From NCBI GenBank assembly GCA_033002965.1, contig JAURVB010013160.1:25683-89682 (forward strand): DNA of 64,000 nt. The letters run 5' to 3'. The stretch is from Piper betle (taxonomy: Eukaryota > Streptophyta > Magnoliopsida > Piperales > Piperaceae). Below the pieces are notes generated by a model. The model was not told where the DNA came from, did not search any database, and worked only from the letters and a program-made list of their open reading frames with translations. The position numbers were made by a program, and so were the translations under genes. Within the stretch, counting starts at the first letter, position 1, and every line of letters starts with the position of its first letter. Below are positions 34,473-46,791 of this stretch, one piece after another.

Positions 34473-37400
34473 TTAGACAGGCACGCTGTTCCCTTTTGGA
34501 TAGAAGGGGCCAGTCAACAATCCATTGGGAGGCTTGCTCACAATCCCATTTTGGTATGGCTTCTTAGCCACATTTCCATTAATAAGGCAGTTTTTCGATT
34601 CCCTATTGTTGATTAAACATCCGGAAATGTTGTCTAACCGTGCACATGCAGCTTGTATAAGGCCTAATAGAAGATAAACAATCATGTTAATTTCGGTAAG
34701 CACATTTCATCTAATTAAGAGAGCAAAATGATGGAATGTTAGTGAAACATTGAGCACAATGACCATGAATGAATAACCTAAAAGATAGCCCTTCAAGATG
34801 GCAGTGCGTCAGTAAGTTACCAACAAATAACCTAAGATATAAATGATGCAAGCTTATTGTATACCTAGAAAGAGAGGAGAAGGCTTGCTGGGCCTTGATT
34901 TGAACTCAGGGTGAAACTGTGCACCAATGTAATATGGATGAGTTGACAATTCAAGAATCTGCAAATTCACATGGAAAAATGGATGAATATAAGAAACCAC
35001 ACCAACAAGAAGGTAAAGATAAGAACCAGTAACAGAACCAGACCTCCATGCGATTTCCAGTCTCATCTCTACCAACAAAGGAAAGGCCAGATTTTTCAAG
35101 TTCAGCCACCATATCAGGGTTCACCTGCAGGAAATTAAATGCATATGAGAGATGCCAATTGAAGAAGATGCAGCATGGGCAGACATATGTGCATGACAAA
35201 CCTCGTATCTATGTCGATGTCGCTCATCTACATAATCAACGTTGCCATATCTAAGAAATGATAAACAAAGATAAAAGAATAATCAAAATTTTTATATAAA
35301 CGAGTGTAGAACATAAATTATTTTACATATGATGCAGTGGCCAGCAGTATAGTGGTACATACAACTTAGCAGACTTGCAATCCTTAATATGGAAATATGT
35401 CCTCCTTGAACCAAGACGCATGGTTCCTCCCATGTGAGTTTTTGAGCCCTAAAAGAAACTCCCAATGAAGTAGTCCAACCAAACATATATACATACATGT
35501 GCAGTTTGGATTTGCAAATAGTCCTACCTCTGGCATATGGACCACGCATGGCATTTTCGTGCTAGGATTGAACTCTTCACTATTAGCATCAGGGTGGTCA
35601 AGAATGGACCTTGTATACTCTATGACAGCTATCTGCATCCCCAAACAAATACCTAAAAATGGAACAGAGTTTTCCCGGGCATATTTTGCAGCAAGAATTT
35701 TCCCTTGTACTCCTCTGTCGCCAAACCCACCAGGAACTAGAACACCATCTGCAATCTGAAATGGAAATGAGGGGGAATGATAAGAATAGATAAAATCTGC
35801 AATAATAACTACTAATACTCTTAAAAAGAAACACAGGAGCAGGGTACTGAATATTGATCAAGGGACATGGGTGCACATTGAATGTAGAAAAGAACTATTT
35901 GATTACCTTGAGCTTTTTCCACGCTGCCTTATGAACATCAGGCATCTGCAACAAAATTGAATTGATTGTGAACAAAAATAAAAAGTCCTGAAGATGAAAC
36001 GTGCAATTAGATACTTCGCAATAAATGACCTCTTTGGCTGTTGTTTCCTCAAGGTCTGAAGCAGAAATCCATTCCACTATAAGTTTTCTCCGGGAGGCAA
36101 CAGATGCATGCAAAAGAGCCTGAGGATTCACAACTATTTAAACTCAGCAACTACAACAAGTTGTGACATGTTAGAAGAACAACAAATAGTAAATAGACAC
36201 ATCAAATAAGAGCAATATGATCTGACCTTCATTACTGAAAGATATGCATCCTGAAGACCAGTATATTTTCCAACCATGGCTATTTTGACCTGAAAATTGG
36301 ATCATCAACTGTAAGATGATTCAAAACCACTTGATTTTTCCTGGTAATTACATAGAAAACTCTAGGGAGTTACAGGTTTGTGCGGCATGTCACACAGCTT
36401 AGCCCGAGCAGTCCACTCCTCCAAAGAAAGATCCCCGGCAACTCTGTTGATTTTGTGTAAGAATTTCGTTATTAATACGTCTAAACAACAGTATGTGACA
36501 AGTAAACAGAAATAATATTGGCCAAAAATACAAACCCCAAAAGGTTGAGACTTTTTAATATTGCTTCATGTGCTTTTTGGTCCTATAAGAGACATAAACA
36601 CATTTCAATCTCTGTAAAAAACTTTGCAAGAAAAAGATGGAGAAACGGTACAACATTGGCACCAAAAAAAGCAGAGGTACTCACTCTCAACAGCAATGGA
36701 ACATGCCATATGTTTGATACATCATAAAGGGTAACAACATTGGCCACCTGAAATGGGTACAAAAGGTAAAGATAAAACTCAGTAATCTGTTAAGGAAGAT
36801 TCATAAAGAAAATGTATGTCAAGTATATGGCCTCCATACCGGCACATGACAAAATTGAGACAACTTTTGTTTCACATTTTCATCCAAAGGCTGTTAAAAA
36901 AACAAAAAAGACAGTACCCATCAGTGATTTTGCATAACAGATTAACAAATAAACACATTAACGTGAGTGGGAACACAGAGAAAGGAAAATGGAGAGACCT
37001 TAGCACTACGGCACGCAAGTATATTTGGTGTCAGCCCTGATCCTCTCAAATTTTTAACACTATGCTGAGTTGGCTTTGTTTTCTGTATATGATACACATA
37101 AGCTTGATAAAGAGCATTCACTAAACTTTTGGAAAAACATAAATTCAGAGAACGTATACACCCACTGCACAGAGTTCTATCAAGAACCTACCGGTTCACC
37201 AACAACATTTAGAACTGGCACAAGGCTGACATGAACAAGACTGAAGTTACCAAGACCTGAGAGAAAAAAGCATGAAGGTAAGAAGTCAAAAATTCAATAA
37301 TTAGGCTACTATTAGAATCGGATAGAAAAAACAATTTCATACCAACACGATATGAGAATTGACCCAAAGCTTCTATGAATGGCATTGATTCAATGTCCCC

Positions 37401-39370
37401 TGCATCATTCATTAGTTGTCCCATGCATCTGTTAGTTGTCGGCAGAGGAGAACAGCAACAAAGCAGCAGAATAAACATGAATAATCTAAAACATTACCTA
37501 TGGTTCCCCCCAACTCTATAACACAAACATCGGCTGGGCCTTCTTTGCCATCCACAGGGATCCTAGCAACTCGTTCAATCCACTCTTGGATGGCATCTGT
37601 AATGTGTGGAACAACCTACAAAGAGGTTTACTAAATAACTTAGATTTTGACAGAAGAATTATGCTTTTGGCACATACTGTATGAGAGAAAGAGAGAGATA
37701 GGGAAGAGGAACTTAGGGAGTACCTGAACAGTTTTCCCGAGATAATCACCCCTTCTTTCCTTGTCGATAACATGCTAAAGTCAAAAAGAATTTCCAAAAG
37801 GATCACTCAATGTCCAACCCAAAAACTTATTATTTAAACTATAATGTTCTCTTCCAGTGACCATTAAGTCTAATGTACCTGGTAAATCTTCCCAGTTGTG
37901 ATGTTGTTGTCACGAGTCAACTTGACGTCAAGGAACCTTTCATAATTTCCAAGGTCTAAATCCACCTAAATACACCACAATTAATCAATTCCATGAACAG
38001 TCGAAGACAGTTTAATGTTTACCTACTTGAGAGGGCATCAATTAGAAATGGCATTAAAAAATAAAATAATAATAATAATAAAAACCTTCTTGCACAATTG
38101 AACCTTACCAACATGATAATAATTTTTTTCAATACCCAAGTGACATTACAAACCAGAGAATGAGATTAGAACTCCTCAAATCGCCCTTCCAAGCTACACT
38201 AATAGAACTCTACCTCCCACGAACCAAATAAATGGCGGGCAGAGAGACAACCGAACCAATTACAAAGCTTGAAAATTGTAGAAAAAATTTACCTCACCGC
38301 CATCATCCAAAACATAGACCTCTCCATGCTCAAAGGGGGACATAGTTCCAGCATCAGTGTTCAGGTATGGATCTGCTCAAAACATTAAAGATCAGAAGCA
38401 GTTTCGATACTGGGAAAGTCTCAACTATCAAATTATGGATCAAACACATGATCTTTTCTTATACAAACAAAGAGCAATATCAAAGACAGAAATTTGTTTC
38501 ATTGGAATTTAAGCCCTTCCAAAATCCTGTCAACTGCCAATTTTTCCAGAGAAGAAGAAGAAAATAAAACTTGTAAAAAGGAAAACCTGCCACATCTTTC
38601 TTCTTAAAGGAAAAAAGCATCTGACACGGATAAAACCAAAACCAACCACCATAACTCAAATTGAATGCCAATCACATGCAAGATAACCCACAAAAGAAAT
38701 TTCAAACTTCCAAGTTTTACTCAAATCCTACACATTTGGTAATATACAAGCTCTTCAAAATTCTGAGGCTCCAAATCCCTGGCCTATTGGGTACATCTTT
38801 GACAGTTTTCATCAGGATCCTAGTTCAATATCCCCGAATAAAATAAGAAAAGGAGCAAAACAGGAGATCAACATTATTTGGAGGTTTTTCACTCTTCTGC
38901 ATCCATTTGTACCAGTCATACTTCACTTAAACTATTCTTCAGACTCAGCAAAATCATAAAACAATCACTGAAGATCAATCGGCCCAAGAAAAGGTAAAAA
39001 AACAAAAAAAACACAGGACAGACGTTTTATTTTCACTCATTTCCGGACTAGTCTGGCTTCAAATCAGCTGAACAGACAAAAAGATCAAATCATCCTAAGC
39101 ATTGCAAAAGCTAAAAACGTATAACTACTATCCCCCTCGTGCAGACAACCAAAAACCAAATCTTTCATAGACTAATGCAAAAAAAGAAAACAGAAAATTT
39201 ACAACCCAAATAATTGATTGCAACCAGAATGAGCTAGGCAAAAGGCCATTACCAATCTTAATGGAAGTGACTCTTAAACCGCAGTTCTTAAGAACAAGCC
39301 CAATACTGCTAGCCGTCACTCCTTTCCCAAGCCCGCTCACCACACCACCCGTCACAAGCACGTACTTCAT
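34473..39370 (-). CDS. CTP synthase, glutamine-hydrolysing, 21 exons
   Basis: Catalyses ATP-dependent conversion of UTP to CTP using glutamine nitrogen, the last step of pyrimidine nucleotide synthesis; cytosolic. Exons from the 5-prime end: 39370-39253, 38372-38293, 37965-37879, 37774-37724, 37615-37498, 37399-37343, 37256-37192, 37082-36999, 36890-36840, 36747-36685, 36582-36536, 36443-36374, 36289-36227, 36119-36030, 35945-35907, 35755-35528, 35448-35363, 35250-35202, 35124-35044, 34958-34865 and 34663-34473. They sum to 1812 bases, 603 residues, without stop or frameshift. The synthase domain starts [17 protein letters not shown] with its P-loop. The glutamine amidotransferase domain has the nucleophile in LGICLGMQ (about Cys398) and His/Glu in FHPEF (about 525/527). 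The C-terminal tail after residue 541 is plant-specific and low in conservation. The start is the ATG at 39370 because the family begins MKYVLVTGG. Confidence 0.96.
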
Positions 39371-41705
39371 CTTCACCAAAACACCACTTCCACAAAACCA
39401 AAAACTTCCAGAAACCGAAAGCTCCCACCTTTTTTCTCAAGTCCCAAGCTACTCAGACACTCAAATATGCGCCTATTACCTCTGTTCTCTGCTCACCCTC
39501 CTTGCGAACTCACCCTGTCACCTCCCACTGTGAAACAACACAGGGGGAGGAGGATGAGAAGAAGGAGGTGAGGGGGACAGTCACCACCGGACGGACGGCC
39601 GCTCGGAGGTCGGAGGTCGGAGGTCGGCGGAGGAGGCAGAGCTCGCTAGTGGAGAAGACGAGAGCAGGGGTTAGTTGGTTTTATAACGCGGAGGAGCCAT
39701 GCAGACGACTCTTTTATATTTGCATTGAAGCCCTTGTCTTTTCTTTAATTTCTTTAGAAGAGTCGAAGGTTTGAGCTATTTCGATTATATGCCCCCCAGC
39801 GGGCTTCGAAGGAGTTTGGCAGCCGCGCCGGCGCGAAAGGCGGCAGCTCGGCTGGCTTGTTGTCTCCTGGCTCTGTTTGCCATTCTTTTTTTTTCTTTTG
39901 AGTCCCTCCCATTCTTTGACTTTTTATTAGTGGACTTTTATTCTTGTAATTATCTTTTTGAGCCCTTTTTATCCAAAATTTTAGTTTTCGCTTGGATATG
40001 TTTTACTCTCATAAGTTGAGAGTTATTCTACACTTAGTTTCTTTAACTCTATTAAATACAGACTAAAACTTTATATATATATATATATATAATTGATGAA
40101 TTTTACCTAATTCATTTTACTTTGCACAAATTTAACCCTACTCCCATTATTTACCCTCTAAATATAATTTATTTAGCCTGCTCCTTTAATTTTTGTTCGG
40201 CAAAGCGAATAAGATTAATTACAAAATATCATAAAAAATATCGAGATTAGTCAGAATTTAGAGTATTTTTGTAAATTTAGAGTAATTATTTGGGTTGTCA
40301 TCAAAACTCCCCTCGTTGATAATGATTTGTTATCTGTTTAGTGAATCTTGATCAATTTCTATCTATTGTTATAACGTACAAATCTTTAATTAAAGTTTTT
40401 CTCCATATTAACGTATCATGATTTTTGTGCTCTTATAATTTGGCGATGATTGAACAAAAATATTTTAGTTAATGATTAATATAAATGTTTTAGTTGATGA
40501 TTAATATGGTGCCGACCATATATATAGTAATAGTGGTAACAAATAATTTTCTATTAAAGGTAATTTTCCTAGCATTTGTCCTTGAGACTATTTAATTAAT
40601 TTATATGGAACAATTAAAAAACTTTTTTACAAAAAAGGTGATTTTTATTTTCATAATTACTGGGAGGAGGAAGTTTTGCATAACATCGATAATATGAATT
40701 ATGTCCCACTGATAACACTAAAATTGGCCCAAAAATGGTCTCCTTTATATAACTAAAAAAGAGCTAAAAGGTTCAATGACACGTATAATTTTAGGAAGCA
40801 TATGTAACCATAATTTTAAAAATCATTTTTTACTTAAAAAACTTTTTAAGTTTACTCGACTTCGTGACTTACTGAATCAAACTTTATTAATAATTCCATA
40901 CTAATTGGTTTAATAATTGATTTTCTGAGTCGTGTTATAAAAGTTATCAAAATATATATATTTTACATTAGCTTGTAAGTCAATTTTTTAAAACTATGTA
41001 AATCATGTATTTATTAACTTTAAACGTCAAAAGAGCAACATATAATTGTTACAAGTAATTTTTTATGTACACAATTATAAATTTAATATACATGACTTCA
41101 AGTTGATTCCACTTCATAAAATGCGGAGTTTGAGTTTTGATTTTTAAACTGTATATGTAACATGCAATCTCTACATTCTTTTGCGAATGGCAATTATTAT
41201 TAATATGTCAGCAGACAATCGTAAACTTTAAGATGCATGCACGATTATTACTCTTCTAAAAACTACAATTGGTAATTTTTTTAAAAAAGAATAGCATCTA
41301 ATATTTACTTGTACGCTCCTTTTTTTAATTTAAAAGTAAATTTTTTATACCATAATATAGTTTCAAAATTCAAGAATATGACTCGACTGGACAGGTTTGG
41401 AGTTAAATCAGAATCATTTATATTGTTTTCCCAATCTAATCAATAAAATAATAATAATGAAATTAGTACATATTTCTTCTTTTTGACATTTAAAATTGAT
41501 AAATATATTAATTTATATGATTTTAAAGTACTAATTTAACTAACCTAAGAGAAAAATAAAATGTTGTAATAATTTTTTTACTTAACTCAAGGAATCAATT
41601 ACAAAATGTATAAACAAGGAGTTATTTATGAAGTTTAAATCGGAAAACTATAAAGTAAAGTTTCTTAAACAAAGAGTTTTGGGGAATCAATTTTTTTAAT
41701 TAAAA
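39371..41705. other. CTP synthase promoter and AT-rich spacer
   Basis: 39371-39700 is the likely promoter/leader, with three tandem copies of GGAGGTC at about 39606-39628. Beyond about 40020 the stretch is AT-rich without exons; (TA)n at 40073-40090. Confidence 0.55.
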
Positions 41706-42023
41706 CACTACCAAAAAAAACTTTTGCCCCAAATAAGTCGTAAACCATTGCTAAGGTTGGTGTGGGCTATACTACTTAGGGTAAAGTAATAATATCCATA
41801 ATATCATTCTAAAAATTATGGGGTAATATGTTAAATGTACATATATTCATGATACTGTAATCTATAAATTATATTGTCGTGGGGTGTATATACCTTGGAG
41901 ATGTTTCTCTGTGATTTTAAGATAATTTTGTAGGTTACACTTTTTCGCACGGTGATATAACCTACGACGATCTCAAGCATACTCCATAATTTGTCGACGA
42001 CAAAAGTGAAATTTTTTGTAACG
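41706..42023. mobile_element. CACTA-like MITE, about 318 bp
   Basis: The left end is CACTACCAAAAAAAACTTTT, the classic CACTA terminus. The right end ACAAAAGTGAAATTTTTTGT followed by AACG is a decayed inverted match. A 3-bp AAA lies on both sides (41703-41705, 42024-42026), which is weak evidence because it is AT-rich. No transposase. A related right half occurs near 47140-47200. Confidence 0.55.
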
Positions 42024-43182
42024 AAACTATGCAAGTAATAGTGGACAAAACATGCTCCTAACAATAACTACTTAGTCGGTGACATTATGGCTTAGCTTTA
42101 GCAAACTTAAGACTGAGGTTCAGGAACAGTATTATCTATACCTACATCAAGGCATGCATTTCAACTTTGTTATCTCTACTTGCATATCCATATTGTCCAA
42201 GGCATTGGAATTGTAAACGTGATTAGTTCTTGTTAGCATTCAAACATAGACAAAGAGATCATACATATACATCGCAACACCTTTACATCTGGTGTATGTA
42301 CATGCTAACAGCTGCCTAGGAAATTGTCGACTCAGTCAATACAAAGATCTTCCAATATTATTTCTTTCGGCGCTCAGTCTCCGATCACCACTCCCCAAAA
42401 TTATACATGGCTTGCTCTGGAAATTAACAACTAACATATATATAGCTTCCTCCTTCAAGCCCTCCACGTATTTGCATGGATTTTATATGTATATTAGGAT
42501 ATCCAAAATGCCCTCGTATGCACAAGAGATGCTTATATCGAAGTTTTAATGTGAAAGTGTAAACTTAAACTTGGTTATCATATGGGCACATACAATAAAC
42601 AATCAGAAATTAAGTAGACGGGTTAACCCGAGCCTAATATTTTGTCAAGTTCGAATTCCAAGTTGAATTGAACCAAACACCGCTTTAATCAAACTCTGCC
42701 TCTGTTCGTAATTCGTCAAGCCAGCTATTAAATTCGAGCCTAATATTGTTTAACGAGGAGCATGCAAGAGATAATGCGGAGGCAAATGGTTTGATTACAC
42801 CCCTAACCTCTCATAAGAAAAATCTACTTGTGCTGTAATCATGGTCAAATCTTGTTGGCTTTATGATTATATGATCCTCATCTATTCTTTTAATTAAAAT
42901 AAGATTCAGAAAATAACTAGGTGATCCAGACCAGGATGTAAAAGGGCAAAATTTGGCCCTAGTATTGATCAAGAAGATGGGTTGCACTGCCCTACATTTG
43001 AGGATCGATACCTGCTTTTTTGTTTCTTACAATAATATCCGTGGTCCCAATTAGTCCATGGCAGGATTGGAACACAAACCATATTTCAGAAACAATGTAT
43101 GCTGATTGTTGAATATCATCCACTTGGGAGAAAACTAGCTAATTGAATTAGACAGTGAAAACGATGTTCAAATAGCTGTAAC
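42024..43182. other. spacer without recognised genes
   Basis: Contains short open frames only. The part 42600-42800 has AAGTTCGAATT/GGGTTAACCCG sequence like subterminal sequence of small hAT elements but no paired ends. Confidence 0.45.
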
Positions 43183-43686
43183 TAGGGATGTAAGCAAGCT
43201 AAATTTACTCGTAAGCATTTTAGGTTCGGCTCGATTTGGCTTTAACTCTTGCTCAAAAAATACTCGGCTCAAAATGAATAGCTCGTTGAACAACAAAGAG
43301 TGTTTGTTTGCTAAAGAGTGTTCAGCTCGGCTTGACTCGAAACTCAAGCTCGATATATTCAAACTCGAAAAAATACTTGACTGGACTCGACTTGTTAATA
43401 TTATTAAGGTCACATTAAACTTATATAGTATTGGAAAGAAAATTTTGATTTTATATAAGTTTAGCACTAGCCAAATACAAACATTCGCTCAACTCAAACT
43501 CTGCTCGAAAACATGGCAAACCAAACACGAGCCATGCCCAACACCATGAATTTAGACGAGCTCAGCTCGACCCATAACACATCAAAACTCATCAATCACT
43601 CAAATAAGCTCAAACATGTTTGCTAAAAATTACGTTGAATTTAAAAACATCCCTGCTCGACTCGGTTCAACTCGTTTACACCCCTT
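43183..43686. mobile_element. non-autonomous hAT element with perfect 8-bp target duplication
   Basis: The left end is TAGGGATGTAAGCAAGCT and the right end, read inward, AAGGGGTGTAAACGAGTT. GCTGTAAC is present exactly on both sides (43175-43182 and 43687-43694), the 8-bp duplication expected for hAT. The interior is full of GCTCG/CTCGA/AACTCGA repeats in both orientations. At 504 bp it has no coding capacity. Confidence 0.92.
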
Positions 43687-45861
43687 GCTGTAACACTATC
43701 TTGTCAATTAGCTCCTCTAACATAGATTCCCCAGTAGTTTTGAAGCGGTTGGTTGAGTCCAAAATGAACGAATGTCTTCATTTGTATGTGACTCTTCTTT
43801 GACGTCGAAAATATAAAAATGATACTAGTGTATATGTGGACAATATTGGATGTCTACACATATACATATTTATACTTAGTACGTCCTAGCTAGCTTCTAA
43901 AGAGCGATCAAGCGCGCGTATGTATATATATATATATATATATGCACAGGCAACAAAATCAGGTCTATGCTTTGAAAAAAAACAAAGCCAGGTCCTATCT
44001 GCAAAGAGACAAAAAGGATTCGATGCATAACGGCGAACACAAGATGAATACACGAGGAAGTGTTGAAGTGTGGGTAGGCATCGATCCTAACACATTGACA
44101 TGGACAAATGCTGCAAAACAAAATGTAGATTGCCTCGTTTCTTTCTTCTATGCATCTGAGTATGCCTTTCAACTCTTGTTTTGGTCTGCCCACATGCATT
44201 TGTCTTTGATTTCTGACAATCACGAGGAGGTTCTCATGGGGATAGTATATATACTGTATAGTGCATGACTAATGTTTGACCTGCAGGCTCGCTCTCGTAT
44301 TCTAGGCTTCATGTGCATGGATAGGTAACATGTGATGCAGGGCCAACACGTGATTAATGAGATCAGGAGCCGAACAATCAGCTTGCATCATTGAATGGAA
44401 AATTTGTATACAAGCAAGTAGACAATTGAAGAGGAATTAGGTCACAGATTTGAAGAGGTTCTTCTGTTTCCATATGCATGTTGAGGTTTTTTATTCATTC
44501 ATGGAAATAGTTCTCCTTGTAATTAAGCCATAGGTGCATAAATCGGAAATCGGGATTTCCCAATTTATGAGCGGTTACGTGACAAACCTGGTTAAAAAAG
44601 CAAACTCGTTTGGGTGGAAAAACCATTAAACGAACAATTCACCCTGATCTGATCCAAATTTTCGCTTAGTGGACAACAAATAGAATCGGTCAACTCTGTC
44701 CTTTCTTTACACATCCAAAGTTTACCCGTGAAAGCCCTAACAGCCTCCTCCTGTCACTTTCAATCATCATTGCCGCATCCCTCCAAGCCACCGCCGACCA
44801 CTCAGCCTCGATCATCTTTGGAGCACTCTGACCACCACCAAAGTGAACCAAAGTCTGGCCACTGCTGCCATCCACCGCCACATCCCTCCAAAGTTTGTCC
44901 CTGCTGAGCACCTTTGGAGCATTCCGACCACCATCAGAGTGAACCAAAGTCTGGTCACCACCATCACCTATCATCGCCGACCACCCAGCCCTCCAACCAC
45001 CGGCAAGCATCCCCTTCTTCCCTCCTCGATCATCTGCAGCATCCTTTTCCTCTGATCTTTTTTGTTAATTTGTGTATTGTGCATCCATTGAAATTTATAG
45101 TGTTATAGGAAACACAACATCTAATTTCCTCAATTACAAATTATATAATATTGTTCCAGCTATTTTAATTACATATGTCTTTGATTCTCACTTACATTTG
45201 ATAGATAACTATAGCCTCATACTAGTGATTAATCTTGTGATGATAATTAGTGATTATCTTATGTGTTTGTATTGTACTTTAAACTTGTGTACTTGTGTTG
45301 AGAAAAAAGATTGAATCTTCATTTTGTTTATTTATTTTAGGTGTTGCTAAATTATTGATAATTTGCATATATGTGTGGTATATTTAGTATAATATATATA
45401 CATAAATGTTTATTATATAGGAACAATTCTAGTAAATTGATTCTCATCCCATTTTTTATGAATTGGTCAGATTCAACGACTATTTCTTAAACCAATTCAG
45501 AGGCGGATTCGAATTTTTACAACTATGAATTAAGCTATTATTTATAAGAAGAAATAATAATAATAATAATAATAATAATTTGCAACAAAATTGTTAACTA
45601 ATTGAGACATTCACTATAGATTTTAGTCACTGTTCTTAGTTTTGATCTTGTCTTTGAAACTTATTGTGGGAATTAAAGAAAGAAGAGAAGCATTTGGAAA
45701 TTAATTTTAGCGGCTGCACTAACAAAAGACAAGGTGGTATTGTTTATTGTTAATTACATTGTATATAATTACGATTCCACTAATCTTTTTTGAAATTTGA
45801 TTTTTGGTTATAAGATTCCTTAAAGACAAGATCATGCATGCATATTCGGATATATCTATAT
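43687..45861. other. spacer with short repeats
   Basis: Holds (TA)n at 43922-43943, a two-copy repeat near 44816-45000 and (AAT)n at 45555-45581. No gene recognised. Confidence 0.5.
44811..44999. repeat. two-copy ~95-bp repeat
   Basis: CTTTGGAGCACTCTGACCAC followed by AAAGTGAACCAAAGTCTGG, near 44816, recurs diverged near 44911 (CTTTGGAGCATTCCGACCAC). On the minus strand it reads as a QTLVH..GG..APK repeat. It may be a fragment of an unknown repeated coding sequence. Confidence 0.6.
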
Positions 45862-46791
45862 CAGGAAAGTTTTCCTGCACAAAGGGCAGGAAAACTTTCC
45901 TGCCTCACATTTCAATCTGGGCCGTCCATATTGATTGGACGGCCCAGATTTGATTAAAAAAACAAACCCACCCACTTCGCCGCCTGCGGCCGGCCCGGGG
46001 GGGGGGGGGCGGGCGAGGGTGAGCGGAGGAGGGGGCGGCGTTGGAGAGGGGGGCGGAGGGAGGCGGCGTCGGAGAGGGGCGGTCGGAGGGGGAGGGGGCC
46101 GAGGGGCTAGGAGGACGGCGGCGGGGGCGGGGCAAGGGCAGAGGGGAGGGGGTGGGGCGTGGCGGCCGTCACGGCGGGAGCGGGCAAGGGTAGAGGAGGA
46201 GGGGCGGGGCGGGACGACTGTCGCGGCGGGAGCGGGCAAGGGTAGAGGAGGAGGGGCGGGGCGGGACGACTGTCGCGGCGGGAGCGGGCAAGGGCAGAGG
46301 AGGAGGGGGCAGGGCGGGGCGGCAGTCGCGGCAAGGCGGGGCGGAGGGGCTGGGCAGGCGGCAGTCCCGGCGAGGCGGGGCGGAGGGGCTGGGCAGGCGG
46401 CCGTGGCGGCGAGACGGGGTGGGGCGGGAGGAGGCGGGGCGGAGGGGCTAGGCGGGCGGGCGGCAGTCGCGGCGAGGTGGGGCGGAGGGGCTTGGCGGGC
46501 GGCCGTGGCGGCGAGACGGGGGTGGGGCGGGAGGAGGCGAGGCGCGGAGGGGTTGGGCGGGTGGCCATGGCGGCGAGACGGGGTGGGGCGGGAGGAGGCG
46601 GGGCGGCCGCGGCGGCGAGAGGTGGTGGGGCGAGCTTGATGATCTGGACCGTCCATGAAATCGGACGGTCCAGATCAAATTTTAATTTTTTTTTAAAACC
46701 CATACATCTGGGCCGTCCTTGTAATCGGACGGCCCAGAAAAGTGTGGCGCAGAGAGCCGATTTCCTGCCTCTGGCGCAGGAAATCGGCTCT
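45862..46791. mobile_element. hairpin-terminated GC-rich element A
   Basis: The left terminus has two stem-loops: 45862-45878/45886-45902 (17 bp perfect, 7-nt loop) and 45914-45928/45936-45950 (15 bp perfect around GGGCCGTCC, 7-nt loop). The right terminus has three: 46641-46654/46663-46676 (14 bp), 46707-46718/46727-46738 (12 bp around GGGCCGTCC) and 46753-46768/46776-46791 (16 bp perfect). Between them is about 650 bp of G-rich repeats. The outer ends abut TA-rich sequence (TATATCTATAT on the left, (TA)n on the right). The two ends match in inverted orientation, so this looks like a transposon with structured termini. No ORF with recognisable function; the long Pro/Ala frames follow from composition. 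Confidence 0.75.
46197..46300 (+). repeat. 52-bp tandem repeat in the body of element A
   Basis: The block around GGGACGACTGTCGCGGCGGG occurs at 46211 and 46263, period 52, nearly identical. Looser repeats (GGCGAGGCGGGGCGGAGGGG) continue to 46600. Confidence 0.8.

Noticed and set aside
45856..46656. Long Pro/Ala- and Gly/Arg-rich open frames on both strands (up to 266 codons)
   Set aside because: They appear in several frames of a G-rich tandem-repeat body inside element A; low complexity, no domain, no splice context.
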